The notes beneath the pieces are model-generated. The model was not told where the DNA came from, did no database searches, and saw only the letters and a program-made list of their open reading frames with translations. From Phycisphaerales bacterium UBA966 (GTDB lineage Bacteria; Planctomycetota; Phycisphaerae; Phycisphaerales; SM1A02), in the NCBI GenBank assembly GCA_002292895.1, contig DBCE01000179.1, positions 17,272-29,092 of the forward strand: a stretch of DNA of 11,821 nucleotides, given 5' to 3'. Below, in pieces: positions 1 to 6,375 of this stretch (within the stretch, counting starts at the first letter, position 1; each line of letters begins with the position of its first letter). The position numbers and the translations under genes were made by a program.

Positions 1-543
1 GGGATAATTCGACGTGCAGTGAAGTAGGACGAGCGGCTCAGGATCCCGTGCCCGCAGCATTGCTGCGTGCCGAACAATTCCAACCGCATATTGCACTTCT
101 TCCAAGGTCGCCATGCCTGTTGAGACAATGAGCGGCACGCCGAGTGCCGCCACCGCACAGAGGAACCCATCGTTTGTCAACTCGCCAGAAGGCACCTTGA
201 TACGAGACATGCCGAGTGACACTAGGAATTCCGCAGACCCAATATCGAAGGGCGTAGACATAAACTCAATACCTTGACTGATACAGCGTGCAACAATTAG
301 CCGGTGCGCCGCAGGTGAAAGCTCGAGTTGACGAAGCATCGCTTCCTGGCGTTCCGTACCAACAGCCGCACGCTGATAGTCGGCTGTAGGTGCGGCTGGC
401 GAGACCAATAGGGCCGTTCGAAACGTCTGAAACTTGACGGCGTCCGCGCCACACGCAGCGGCGACGTCAACCATCTCGAGAGCGCGATCCACACTGCCGC
501 AATGGTTGACTCCTGCCTCTGCGATGATGAATGTCTTGCCCAT
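1..543 (-). CDS. neuB: NeuB-family nonulosonic acid (sialic/legionaminic acid) synthase, 3'-truncated by window edge
   Basis: NeuB-family enzymes condense phosphoenolpyruvate with an N-acyl hexosamine to form a nine-carbon 2-keto-3-deoxy acid (sialic, legionaminic or pseudaminic acid) in the cytoplasm. The first 181 residues are present and the frame is still open at position 1; the rest of the barrel and the C-terminal antifreeze-like (SAF) domain would lie outside. Visible TIM-barrel motifs are FIIAEAGVNHCGS at residues 5-17, KFQTF at 37-41, EFMSTPFD at 93-100, KVPSGELTN at 116-124, STGMA at 141-145 and LHCTSNYP at 174-181. The ATG at 541-543 is chosen because the protein then begins MGKTFIIAEAG, as in the family. 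It starts two bases after the stop of the Wzy-like gene, so the two are probably co-transcribed. The PSGE-TN motif looks to me more like the NeuB/LegI side than PseI, but the exact product cannot be fixed from this part. Confidence 0.93.
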   Translation of the reverse strand, partial: MGKTFIIAEAGVNHCGSVDRALEMVDVAAACGADAVKFQTFRTALLVSPAAPTADYQRAAVGTERQEAMLRQLELSPAAHRLIVARCISQGIEFMSTPFDIGSAEFLVSLGMSRIKVPSGELTNDGFLCAVAALGVPLIVSTGMATLEEVQYAVGIVRHAAMLRARDPEPLVLLHCTSNYP

Positions 544-545
544 GG

Positions 546-1952
546 CTATTGCGCTGCTAACGGTCTGGAACGGATCCGAATCTGCCTAGCATCAGCCTTA
601 GCGCTGTTCTGGCGGCTCGGGGAGGGGCGCGCGAACACCGAGAAGACTATGAACCAAGAGAATAGCACCGCCGCATTGGAGAACCCAAGTGGCGGTGTTG
701 CGAAACTCCAAATGCTCGCTGCAAGCCAGAAGGCGAGCATCAGCGCGGCGGGTGCCCCCGGAGCGCGGAGCGCAACGCCCCAGGCGCGCCCGGCCATCCA
801 TCCCCATGCCGCTATCGCTGCCATCGCACCCGCGTAGCCGAAGTCGATGACTAAACCGCCCCACGCTCCAGAGAAAAAACCATAAATGTTCGCCTCGAGG
901 AGCCTCTGGTTGCCGTCTGCAAGGAGCTTCGCATCAGCTCCCGCCATCACTCGATAAGTCGCAGCGACTACATCTGCTTCATACATGCCCAACATCGGCG
1001 CGCTAGCCGGGGCCGCAATGATTCGCTCAAGGATGGCTGTCGACTGGCTGATGTAAAAAGATGTCACGGCTAGTGCACGCACACCATCGATCCCAAGAAT
1101 CGGCTCAACGGCATCGCGAAATCCGGACCTCACAGTCATTCCCCATGCATTCTCTGCATGGACCAAGAACTGCTCCGCGTCTAACTGAACTGCGTCTGAC
1201 CGGACCGTCCAGATGATCGTGCTGTAGCTCAAGAACCCTATGACGGCCAGGACCGCCGACCATCGCAGCGCCCGAGATCGTGGAAACACGGGTAGACCAT
1301 CGATGACTCGTAGCACGGCGGACCCCGCCAATAGCGCTGCGCACGAAATCAGCGGACCCCGGCCGCCCATGAGCAGCGTCATTAGAGTCAAACTCGCGCC
1401 GAACGTGGCGGCCAGGGCCACTCGGCCCACATACATTTGTTCGTACCACCGAAAAACTCCGCACAGACCGACAACCCCGGCTGGATATGTGAGGAACCCG
1501 ACCGCCGCCCATCCTGCGGACCCAGGGCGCTCTGCACTTGCAAGTTGCATAGCCCGCTCGGTACGTAATGCAAAAATACTAGAGAGGTCGTAGCCATCAA
1601 GCACATCAAGTTTAGTCACGACTTGCAGCGCGACACCAACAATCCCAACCAATAGTAAGACCGTGATCCACCCGTGTGCGGGCTCTAGCACCGACGGCAA
1701 ACGAGTCGGGCATCGGGGACTATGGCGCCTACCAACCCCATAGGCGAACCAGAACACAACAAGACACAACGCCTGCAGACCTGCTCCCGACCAAGATATA
1801 GATGGCAACTGGGCGACTGGACCGATGAGTGCGAGCGATGTACCTCCAATTGACACCGCGAGCAGCAAGAACCACGGTGAAACAAGAGCCCAATGACGGG
1901 TGCGTGGCGGCGGATGCAGAGCTAGCCTAGGCATGGGTAGATCGGACGACAT
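546..1952 (-). CDS. wzy: Wzy-like O-antigen/capsule repeat-unit polymerase (integral membrane protein)
   Basis: A very hydrophobic protein of 468 residues from the ATG at 1950-1952, with roughly ten to twelve membrane segments. A long, more polar stretch lies at about residues 250-365, the usual architecture of Wzy polymerases, which join lipid-linked repeat units on the periplasmic side of the inner membrane. A GGRGPLI motif at about 196-202 and WGGLVIDFGYAG at about 364-375 resemble conserved patches in oligosaccharide repeat-unit polymerases. Primary sequence is poorly conserved in this class, so the call rests on topology and context: neuB follows after 2 bases, and a flippase and capsule gene lie nearby. 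The frame stays open upstream to a TTG at 2004-2006, but that start would overlap the divergent gene at 1995. ATG 1952 or ATG 1934 is more likely; neither has a clear Shine-Dalgarno sequence. It could also be another multi-spanning polysaccharide protein. Confidence 0.75.
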   Translation of the reverse strand: MSSDLPMPRLALHPPPRTRHWALVSPWFLLLAVSIGGTSLALIGPVAQLPSISWSGAGLQALCLVVFWFAYGVGRRHSPRCPTRLPSVLEPAHGWITVLLLVGIVGVALQVVTKLDVLDGYDLSSIFALRTERAMQLASAERPGSAGWAAVGFLTYPAGVVGLCGVFRWYEQMYVGRVALAATFGASLTLMTLLMGGRGPLISCAALLAGSAVLRVIDGLPVFPRSRALRWSAVLAVIGFLSYSTIIWTVRSDAVQLDAEQFLVHAENAWGMTVRSGFRDAVEPILGIDGVRALAVTSFYISQSTAILERIIAAPASAPMLGMYEADVVAATYRVMAGADAKLLADGNQRLLEANIYGFFSGAWGGLVIDFGYAGAMAAIAAWGWMAGRAWGVALRAPGAPAALMLAFWLAASIWSFATPPLGFSNAAVLFSWFIVFSVFARPSPSRQNSAKADARQIRIRSRPLAAQ

Positions 1953-1994
1953 CCTGAATGATGCGCCAGCAATGTACACGTTAATATAAATGTT
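1953..1994. promoter_or_regulatory. Short AT-rich divergent intergenic region
   Basis: Only 42 bases separate the ATG of the leftward Wzy-like gene from the ATG of the rightward capsule-synthesis gene. The right half is conspicuously AT-rich (TTAATATAAATGTT, 1981-1994) within otherwise GC-rich DNA, and TAATAT at 1982-1987 or TATAAA at 1985-1990 could serve as -10 elements. They lie too close to the rightward ATG for a normal leader with a ribosome binding site. Either the rightward transcript is leaderless, its start lies further inside the gene, or promoters sit inside the neighbouring coding regions. No convincing -35 element is seen. Confidence 0.3.
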
Positions 1995-3488
1995 ATGCAG
2001 ATCCAAAGCAATCTAGAGGTGGCGCCATCGGTCTGCTTTTGCTCCATGTGGGAACGGACCGAGTCGTGGGTCGCAATCGGGGAGCAACTTACCGAGCGCG
2101 GGTTGCGCGTCTTCCACATCGTCACCCCCAAACAGTATCTCGACTTGTGCCTCGCCCGCGGCGTGCCAAAGGACCACATCCTGTGGCTGCGCATCGACGA
2201 AGCGCTCGCCCAACCGCTAGATGAGATTGCCGTGCGCCGAATCGCGGAGTACGAGGAGCGCACTGGGCTCTCGCTGAAGCACTTCCTGATGATGGACCGC
2301 TTCCTCCGTGAACGGCCGTGGAACGAGATGCTGCACTACGCGGCGTACTGCTTCCGCCAAATTGAGGAGTTCCTGGACCGCCACTGCATTAACTTCGTGA
2401 GCGGCGAACCCACCGGCGCTCACGATCTGGTGGCGCTGCTCATCTGCCGCGCAACTGGTCGGCACTATGGCGCTCCGTTCGACATCCGCTTCCCTATCCA
2501 ACGCTTTGCGATCTGGAACTCCGACGTGGAGAGCTCGCCGCTGTGTACCGGCGCACCCACAACGGCTGACGTTTCCGAGGAAGAACTTGCCCAAGCGCGA
2601 GAGATCTGGAAGCAGATTCGCGAGCGCAAGCGCATGCCCTTCCTTGCCGAGAAGGCGAAGGCGCCCGGGTTCGGCAAGCGCTTCATGCAGAGCGTCATCC
2701 GCGGCGTCGCGTACCGCTCGTTGCTGCGCCGGCGTCACGACGGCCATATGTACGGCCTGTGGGACATGCTGACCGTTCACAGATACCACATGATCCCGGT
2801 GAACCATCGCATGAACCGTGCCCAGTGGAAGAACCTGTTCGAACTGCCGGAGGAAGGCGAACGCTTCGTGCTGTTCACGCTCAACTACCAGCCGGAGCAT
2901 TCGATCGACGTAGAGGCGCCGCACTGGACAAACCAGTACGAGGTAGCGAAAGCGCTAGCGCGGTGCCTACCGATCGGCGTACGCCTATACGTGAAGGAAC
3001 ACCCAAGCGCACTCGGCCTGCGAGGGCCATCTGTACTGCGACGGTTCAAACGGCTACCGGGCGTCCGCCTGATTGACCCGCGTATGGACAGTCACGGGCT
3101 ACTGCAGCGCGCAGAACTGGTGGCGTGCATCACTGGCACTATCGCGATGGAGGCAGCGGCGTACGGCAAGCACGCCGCGGTGCTCGGCTCGACCTTCATG
3201 GACGGCTTCTCCACCGTCACGTTAGTCCGCCATCCGTCGGAAGTTGCCGCACTACTGCGGATGCGTCCTCCGGTTCCGGACCTAGAGCATGACATCCGCC
3301 TCGTTGCGTGGATCCTGAGCAACAGCTTCGAGGGGACAATCGTCGATCGGATCACAAATCCAGTGGGGATCGCACCACAGAACGTCATGCGGCTGGCCGA
3401 AGGATATGAGCGCACCATGCAGTGGATCGCCGAGGGACGCATCAAACCAGCGAAGCCCTCAATGGAGCAGGCCCGATGGCCCGCGTGA
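1995..3488 (+). CDS. Capsule polysaccharide synthesis-like protein (KpsS/LipB, Capsule_synth type)
   Basis: A soluble protein of 497 residues on the strand opposite to its neighbours. The C-terminal half carries the hallmarks of the capsule synthesis/export family that includes KpsS, KpsC and LipB (cytoplasmic, Kdo-transferase-like fold). FVLFTLNYQPEHS at 291-303 opens the second nucleotide-binding-like domain, followed by LYVKEHPSALG at 331-341, the family's K-HP motif. Then CITGTIAMEAAAYGK at 378-392 matches the TGT...EA...GK motif that contacts the donor. The N-terminal half begins a Rossmann-like strand at about residues 11-16 (PSVCFC), which favours the ATG at 1995 even though no Shine-Dalgarno sequence precedes it; GTG 2019 is an alternative. 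Its last 13 bases overlap the ATG-led remnant of an epimerase gene, indicating a former two-gene rightward operon. The exact donor and acceptor are unknown; it may be a glycosyltransferase acting on this locus's repeat unit. Confidence 0.82.
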   Translation: MQIQSNLEVAPSVCFCSMWERTESWVAIGEQLTERGLRVFHIVTPKQYLDLCLARGVPKDHILWLRIDEALAQPLDEIAVRRIAEYEERTGLSLKHFLMMDRFLRERPWNEMLHYAAYCFRQIEEFLDRHCINFVSGEPTGAHDLVALLICRATGRHYGAPFDIRFPIQRFAIWNSDVESSPLCTGAPTTADVSEEELAQAREIWKQIRERKRMPFLAEKAKAPGFGKRFMQSVIRGVAYRSLLRRRHDGHMYGLWDMLTVHRYHMIPVNHRMNRAQWKNLFELPEEGERFVLFTLNYQPEHSIDVEAPHWTNQYEVAKALARCLPIGVRLYVKEHPSALGLRGPSVLRRFKRLPGVRLIDPRMDSHGLLQRAELVACITGTIAMEAAAYGKHAAVLGSTFMDGFSTVTLVRHPSEVAALLRMRPPVPDLEHDIRLVAWILSNSFEGTIVDRITNPVGIAPQNVMRLAEGYERTMQWIAEGRIKPAKPSMEQARWPA

Positions 3489-3847
3489 TTGCGACCGACG
3501 GCTCAGGCTTCGTCGGCACCTCAGAGGTAGCGCCGTGACTTATGCAGGGACATGGGACTATCCAGTTTGAAGCCGATGACAGCCTTCTCGTGGACTAAGA
3601 CGGAGGGCACCAGATCGAGCCGACGGAGTTTAAGCGAATGATCCTACGACCGACATCAATCTTGGGACCATGGTTCGTCGTGAGGTACTAAGAACTCTTG
3701 CACACGATCCGGCGTGGCTTGTACTTGACTACCTCACGTCAGCGCAGCCGGAAGGCAACGGGGTTCGTAGGCAATCCGGCACACGATATGGTGCCCCGGC
3801 TCTTGATTCAGGCGCCGCGATGGGGTTCAGCGGACGGCCGAATGGAT
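3476..3847 (+). pseudogene. Decayed NAD-dependent sugar epimerase/dehydratase
   Basis: Reading one frame from the ATG at 3476, I see the start of a Rossmann-fold sugar epimerase (MARVIATDGSGFVGT, residues 1-15, compare G-GSGFIGT in intact relatives), then a TGA at 3536-3538 and a TAA at 3596-3598. From 3641 the same frame resumes with MILRPTSILGPWF, then a TAA at 3689-3691, then ELLHTIRRGLY, RKATGFVGNPAHD and PRLLIQAP, ending at an ADGRMD stretch near 3847. In intact extended-SDR epimerases (WcaG-like) the RPTSIWGPW, GRY, GFVGN and LLxAP blocks occur in this order, but the RPTSIWGPW block normally sits near residue 160-170. Here it is at codon 57, so more than 100 codons, including the YxxxK active-site region, have been lost. 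The gene overlaps the end of the capsule-synthesis gene, so it was probably translationally coupled. It runs into the 3' end of the convergent Sel1-repeat gene. No functional product is expected. Confidence 0.8.
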
Positions 3848-3864
3848 CGCCACAAATCCCGAGT

Positions 3865-5247
3865 TCACCCGGGACGTTTCACTGCACTGAACTGGCGTGC
3901 TGGCCAGCTGGCAACTTCCGAATCCAGCGAATCGCGCCGTGCCTTTGGAATACGCTCGGAGAGCACCTCTATACGCCTGTCAACGATACTCATCATCGAC
4001 CCGAACTGGGCGGTGTAACGCGTCTTCACCAGCGTGAGCCAGCGGTAAGCCTGCTCGCTATCTCCAAGGTCAATGCAAACGAAGCCTGCAGGAATCATGG
4101 CGTTGTACTGCCCATCGGTCGCTGCGGATTCTAAAAGTTCGCGGGCACCGGCGAGATCCACGGGCATCCCCTTACCGCGCCAATGGAGCAGTCCAAGCAG
4201 ATACTTGGCGCGGGGTAGTTGACGAACACGCTCGCGGGACAGTACGCGTATCGCGGCGCCATAATCCTGGACTGTGCCGAGTCCTTTCATAAGGAGGTCT
4301 GCTTGCTCAATCGCAGCCTCTGGCTCGTCGTCAGCCGCAGCCGCGAAATAGCCGTATGCCCGGTGGTAGTCGATTGCGCCTCCGAATCCGTACTTTAGCG
4401 CGTTGCCTAGGTGGAATGCTGCACCAGACTGCCCACCCGACGCGGCACGCTCAAGCACCGGGCGAGCCACAACCCAGTCACCTGCTACGAGTAGGCGTTC
4501 AACCTCCATAGCCGTGGGGCACACGGTCGGCTCCGCATGACGGATCTCGATCGAGCGGAGCACGACGGCGCCGGAGGGTGTGCGGCTCGGATCGCAACCG
4601 ACCACCACTAGGTGTAGCGATGCGTCAACGGCGGCCAGCGAGCGAACGAGTGGAAACGCTCGGTATCGCCCCGCCCAGGGCGAGGTGTCATTCGTCCCTC
4701 CATACGTCCAAAGAGAAGGATCTGGGGAAAGTATGGTCTTGACTACTTGTGCCTGCTCGCCAGAGTCGGCCGCGAGCGCGACGGCCCTTCCAGTAAGGGC
4801 CCAGTTGGTCTGCTGCCACGGATAGGCCGGGTCGCGGATCTGCTTTGGGATCTCGGAGACAATCCACCAGCAGACTCGACCACCAGCCAGGTCAAGGTCT
4901 TTGGTGCGGACCGCAAGCACTATCTCGGCATCGCGTAGATCATAGGAATTTGAGCCCGTTAACGACGACATCGGTAGATGCGCGATCAGATAGATCGGCC
5001 CTATGCCGTCGAGATGGTTCTCGTCAACTCGACCCGGTAGCCTAATCTCGATGCCGTCCGAGACCTTCGTCGTGGGCATCCAAGACAGCCACGGGGCAAG
5101 CGACTCGGATTGGCCGAAGTCAAACCGCAATTGGGAAGGCAGTGTCTCAGCGCGGGCAATACCAACAGTGCTGACCGGGAGAACCGCGAGTAGCGCCACG
5201 ATAACGAGTAGGAGAAATTGACTTCTTGAGAAATTGATCTGCGTCAT
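3865..5247 (-). CDS. Exported protein with beta-rich N-terminal domain and Sel1-like repeats
   Basis: A 460-residue protein from the ATG at 5245-5247. Residues 1-33 form a classical Sec signal peptide: polar start, hydrophobic core at 10-30, and an ARA cleavage site before Glu34. No lipobox cysteine is present, so the mature protein should be soluble in the periplasm or secreted. Residues of about 38-240 alternate short hydrophobic strands and polar turns, with several tryptophans (128-129, 143, 149, 180, 191), suggesting a beta-sandwich, possibly carbohydrate-binding; I cannot assign a family. Residues of about 245-385 contain Sel1-type (TPR-like) repeats: AAFHLGNALKYGFGG... at 276-306, EQADLLMKGLGTVQDYGAAIRVL at about 314-336, and AKYLLGLLHWRGKGMPVDLAGARELLESAA at 347-376. 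It stands alone between gene-free stretches on the same strand as the main cluster. Its last 15 or so residues abut the epimerase remnant and could have been altered by that rearrangement. Role unknown; polysaccharide assembly or modification is a guess. Confidence 0.75.
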   Translation of the reverse strand: MTQINFSRSQFLLLVIVALLAVLPVSTVGIARAETLPSQLRFDFGQSESLAPWLSWMPTTKVSDGIEIRLPGRVDENHLDGIGPIYLIAHLPMSSLTGSNSYDLRDAEIVLAVRTKDLDLAGGRVCWWIVSEIPKQIRDPAYPWQQTNWALTGRAVALAADSGEQAQVVKTILSPDPSLWTYGGTNDTSPWAGRYRAFPLVRSLAAVDASLHLVVVGCDPSRTPSGAVVLRSIEIRHAEPTVCPTAMEVERLLVAGDWVVARPVLERAASGGQSGAAFHLGNALKYGFGGAIDYHRAYGYFAAAADDEPEAAIEQADLLMKGLGTVQDYGAAIRVLSRERVRQLPRAKYLLGLLHWRGKGMPVDLAGARELLESAATDGQYNAMIPAGFVCIDLGDSEQAYRWLTLVKTRYTAQFGSMMSIVDRRIEVLSERIPKARRDSLDSEVASWPARQFSAVKRPG

Positions 5248-5349
5248 CGTTTCAACATCATATGTACATCAAACCTTGATCACACTTTATCGCCATGCCG
5301 CCGCGGTGATCATCCTTGGCATCAGACCTCACGAGATGCCGGCGGAAAG

Positions 5350-5380
5350 CGAAATTCTGCTACTTCGAACGCAGAATTCG
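5350..5380. repeat. Inverted repeat / potential hairpin
   Basis: AATTCTGC at 5353-5360 is exactly complementary to GCAGAATT at 5371-5378, with a 10-base loop. Allowing one bulged A at 5352, the pairing extends by CG at 5350-5351 with CG at 5379-5380. It lies about 100 bases upstream of the Sel1-repeat gene start, so it could be part of that gene's leader or an operator. No T-run follows on either strand, so it is not a typical terminator. Confidence 0.35.
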
Positions 5381-5475
5381 TACCGCAAACTCGCTGCGCG
5401 GGTAAATGTCGTTGCCGAAAGTTCATCTACGACGCATAGGGTCCTAGAGCGACATTAAGCGCGCACGCACCTCAG

Positions 5476-5503
5476 GATTGGTACCAGAGAAGACATACCA
5501 ATC
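5476..5503. repeat. Inverted repeat GATTGGTA-N12-TACCAATC
   Basis: Two perfect 8-base arms at 5476-5483 and 5496-5503 flank a 12-base spacer, giving 20 bases centre to centre, close to two helical turns. This spacing would suit a dimeric DNA-binding regulator, but the site could equally be an RNA hairpin or chance. It is about 230 bases upstream of the Sel1-repeat gene, in otherwise gene-free DNA. No T-run is adjacent. Confidence 0.35.
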
Positions 5504-6338
5504 GTCAATCTACCTAACCTTGTCTACCAGCCGCGCGCGACACGGCGGATGCGAACCGACTGCGAAAGTGCCTAGGCTAGCGCGCTCACCCAAGTCCGAC
5601 CGGTAGATCATCGCCCTAATGACGACACCCTACTGAATGTAATTGCAAGGACGCTCCGATACTGGCGTTCATGAAAGGCACGAGACAAATCGTCTTCGGA
5701 CGTATGGTTGATCTCCGGATTGACGTCCACGAGCCGCATCTCGCGATCAATGTCGGCCGATATTCCCGCGAGCACTCCGCTTTCGCGCGGCATGCTGTCG
5801 GCGGAGCAAATGAGCTCCTCCGTAGTGGTCCGGAGAGGCGCGGGATTCCGCGAAGTTGCGCCTACCCTTCACGCGCTTACAGCGGATTCGACGAAACTCA
5901 GTTTGGTCTCGGTAATGCATCAGTAACAACAGCAGCGAACATGTCCGGCTCGAGCCACAATACGCCACTGCCATCTCGCGGCAGGGTGCGGAAGGTTGGG
6001 CACTCTTCCTAGCGGATCGCAGTACGACGCCACCGAGAATCTTGGGAGCATGTGGGCGAACATTGCCAGCAACAATGGAATGCCGCTGTGCTTGCGCACG
6101 TAGGTGGTGGTCAACTCGTCCGCGGGCGTGCGCTTACTGAATATCACTGGGAAGTAGCTGAGGAATGCCGCGGTCGACCCGCGAACCCTGCGCCGCGGCT
6201 AGCGAATACCTGAAGTCAGTCGTATCGGCTACATATCCTGCGGCCATGTTCCAGCTAGCGCGGCAAACAGCGACCCTAAGGTAGTGAATGCAGACAGCCA
6301 GATTGAGTGGCTTTCAGCGACGCGGCACAAGCGCCGAT

Positions 6339-6366
6339 GCCATCAATGAGAGACGATTTTGATGGC
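6339..6366 (-). terminator. Weak hairpin just after the flippase gene
   Basis: GCCATCAA at 6339-6346 pairs with TTGATGGC at 6359-6366 around a 12-base loop, starting about 10 bases beyond the flippase stop codon in the direction of transcription. The position fits an end-of-operon structure. However, the stem has only 8 pairs and no T-run follows on the minus strand, so intrinsic termination would be weak at best. Confidence 0.25.
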
Positions 6367-6375
6367 CATGCAAGC

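Larger units (their letters stand above)
5248..6375. other. 1.1 kb spacer without a convincing gene; probable decayed coding DNA
   Basis: No frame here is both long and protein-like. Three minus-strand frames in succession look more like coding sequence than chance: 5920-6198 (containing AFLSYFPVIFSKRTPADEL), 5898-6008 between stops (RTLPRDGSGVLWLEPDMF), and 5608-5868 (ISADIDREMRLVDVNPEI). They are offset from one another by frame changes and interrupted by stops, as expected of a degraded gene. I do not recognise the family. A plus-strand frame at 5671-6012 looks like an antisense shadow. Three small inverted repeats (5350-5380, 5476-5503, 6339-6366) are listed separately. No tRNA, CRISPR array or recognisable insertion-sequence end was seen. 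Confidence 0.5.

Noticed and set aside
546..2006. TTG start at 2006 for the Wzy-like protein
   Set aside because: It would overlap the divergent gene start, adds a non-hydrophobic leader unlike the family, and has no ribosome binding site.
2217..2924. 235-codon minus-strand open frame inside the capsule-synthesis gene
   Set aside because: It is antisense to a well-supported gene with family motifs, and its own translation shows no recognisable domain.
3670..4134. 154-codon plus-strand open frame
   Set aside because: It is in a different frame from the epimerase remnant and then antisense to the Sel1-repeat gene; its composition looks random.
1921..5582. GCTAGCCTAGGCA occurring at 1921-1933 and inverted at about 5570-5582, as possible recombination sites
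   Set aside because: A shared 13-base string is expected by chance at about this frequency in 12 kb, and no extension of similarity was seen.
5671..6012. 113-codon plus-strand open frame in the spacer
   Set aside because: No ribosome binding site or recognisable domain was seen; the opposite strand looks more protein-like, so this is probably a shadow.
6155..6202. GC-rich inverted repeat around CCGCGG near 6170 and 6195 as a terminator
   Set aside because: The arms are short and built on a self-palindromic CCGCGG core, and no T-run follows.
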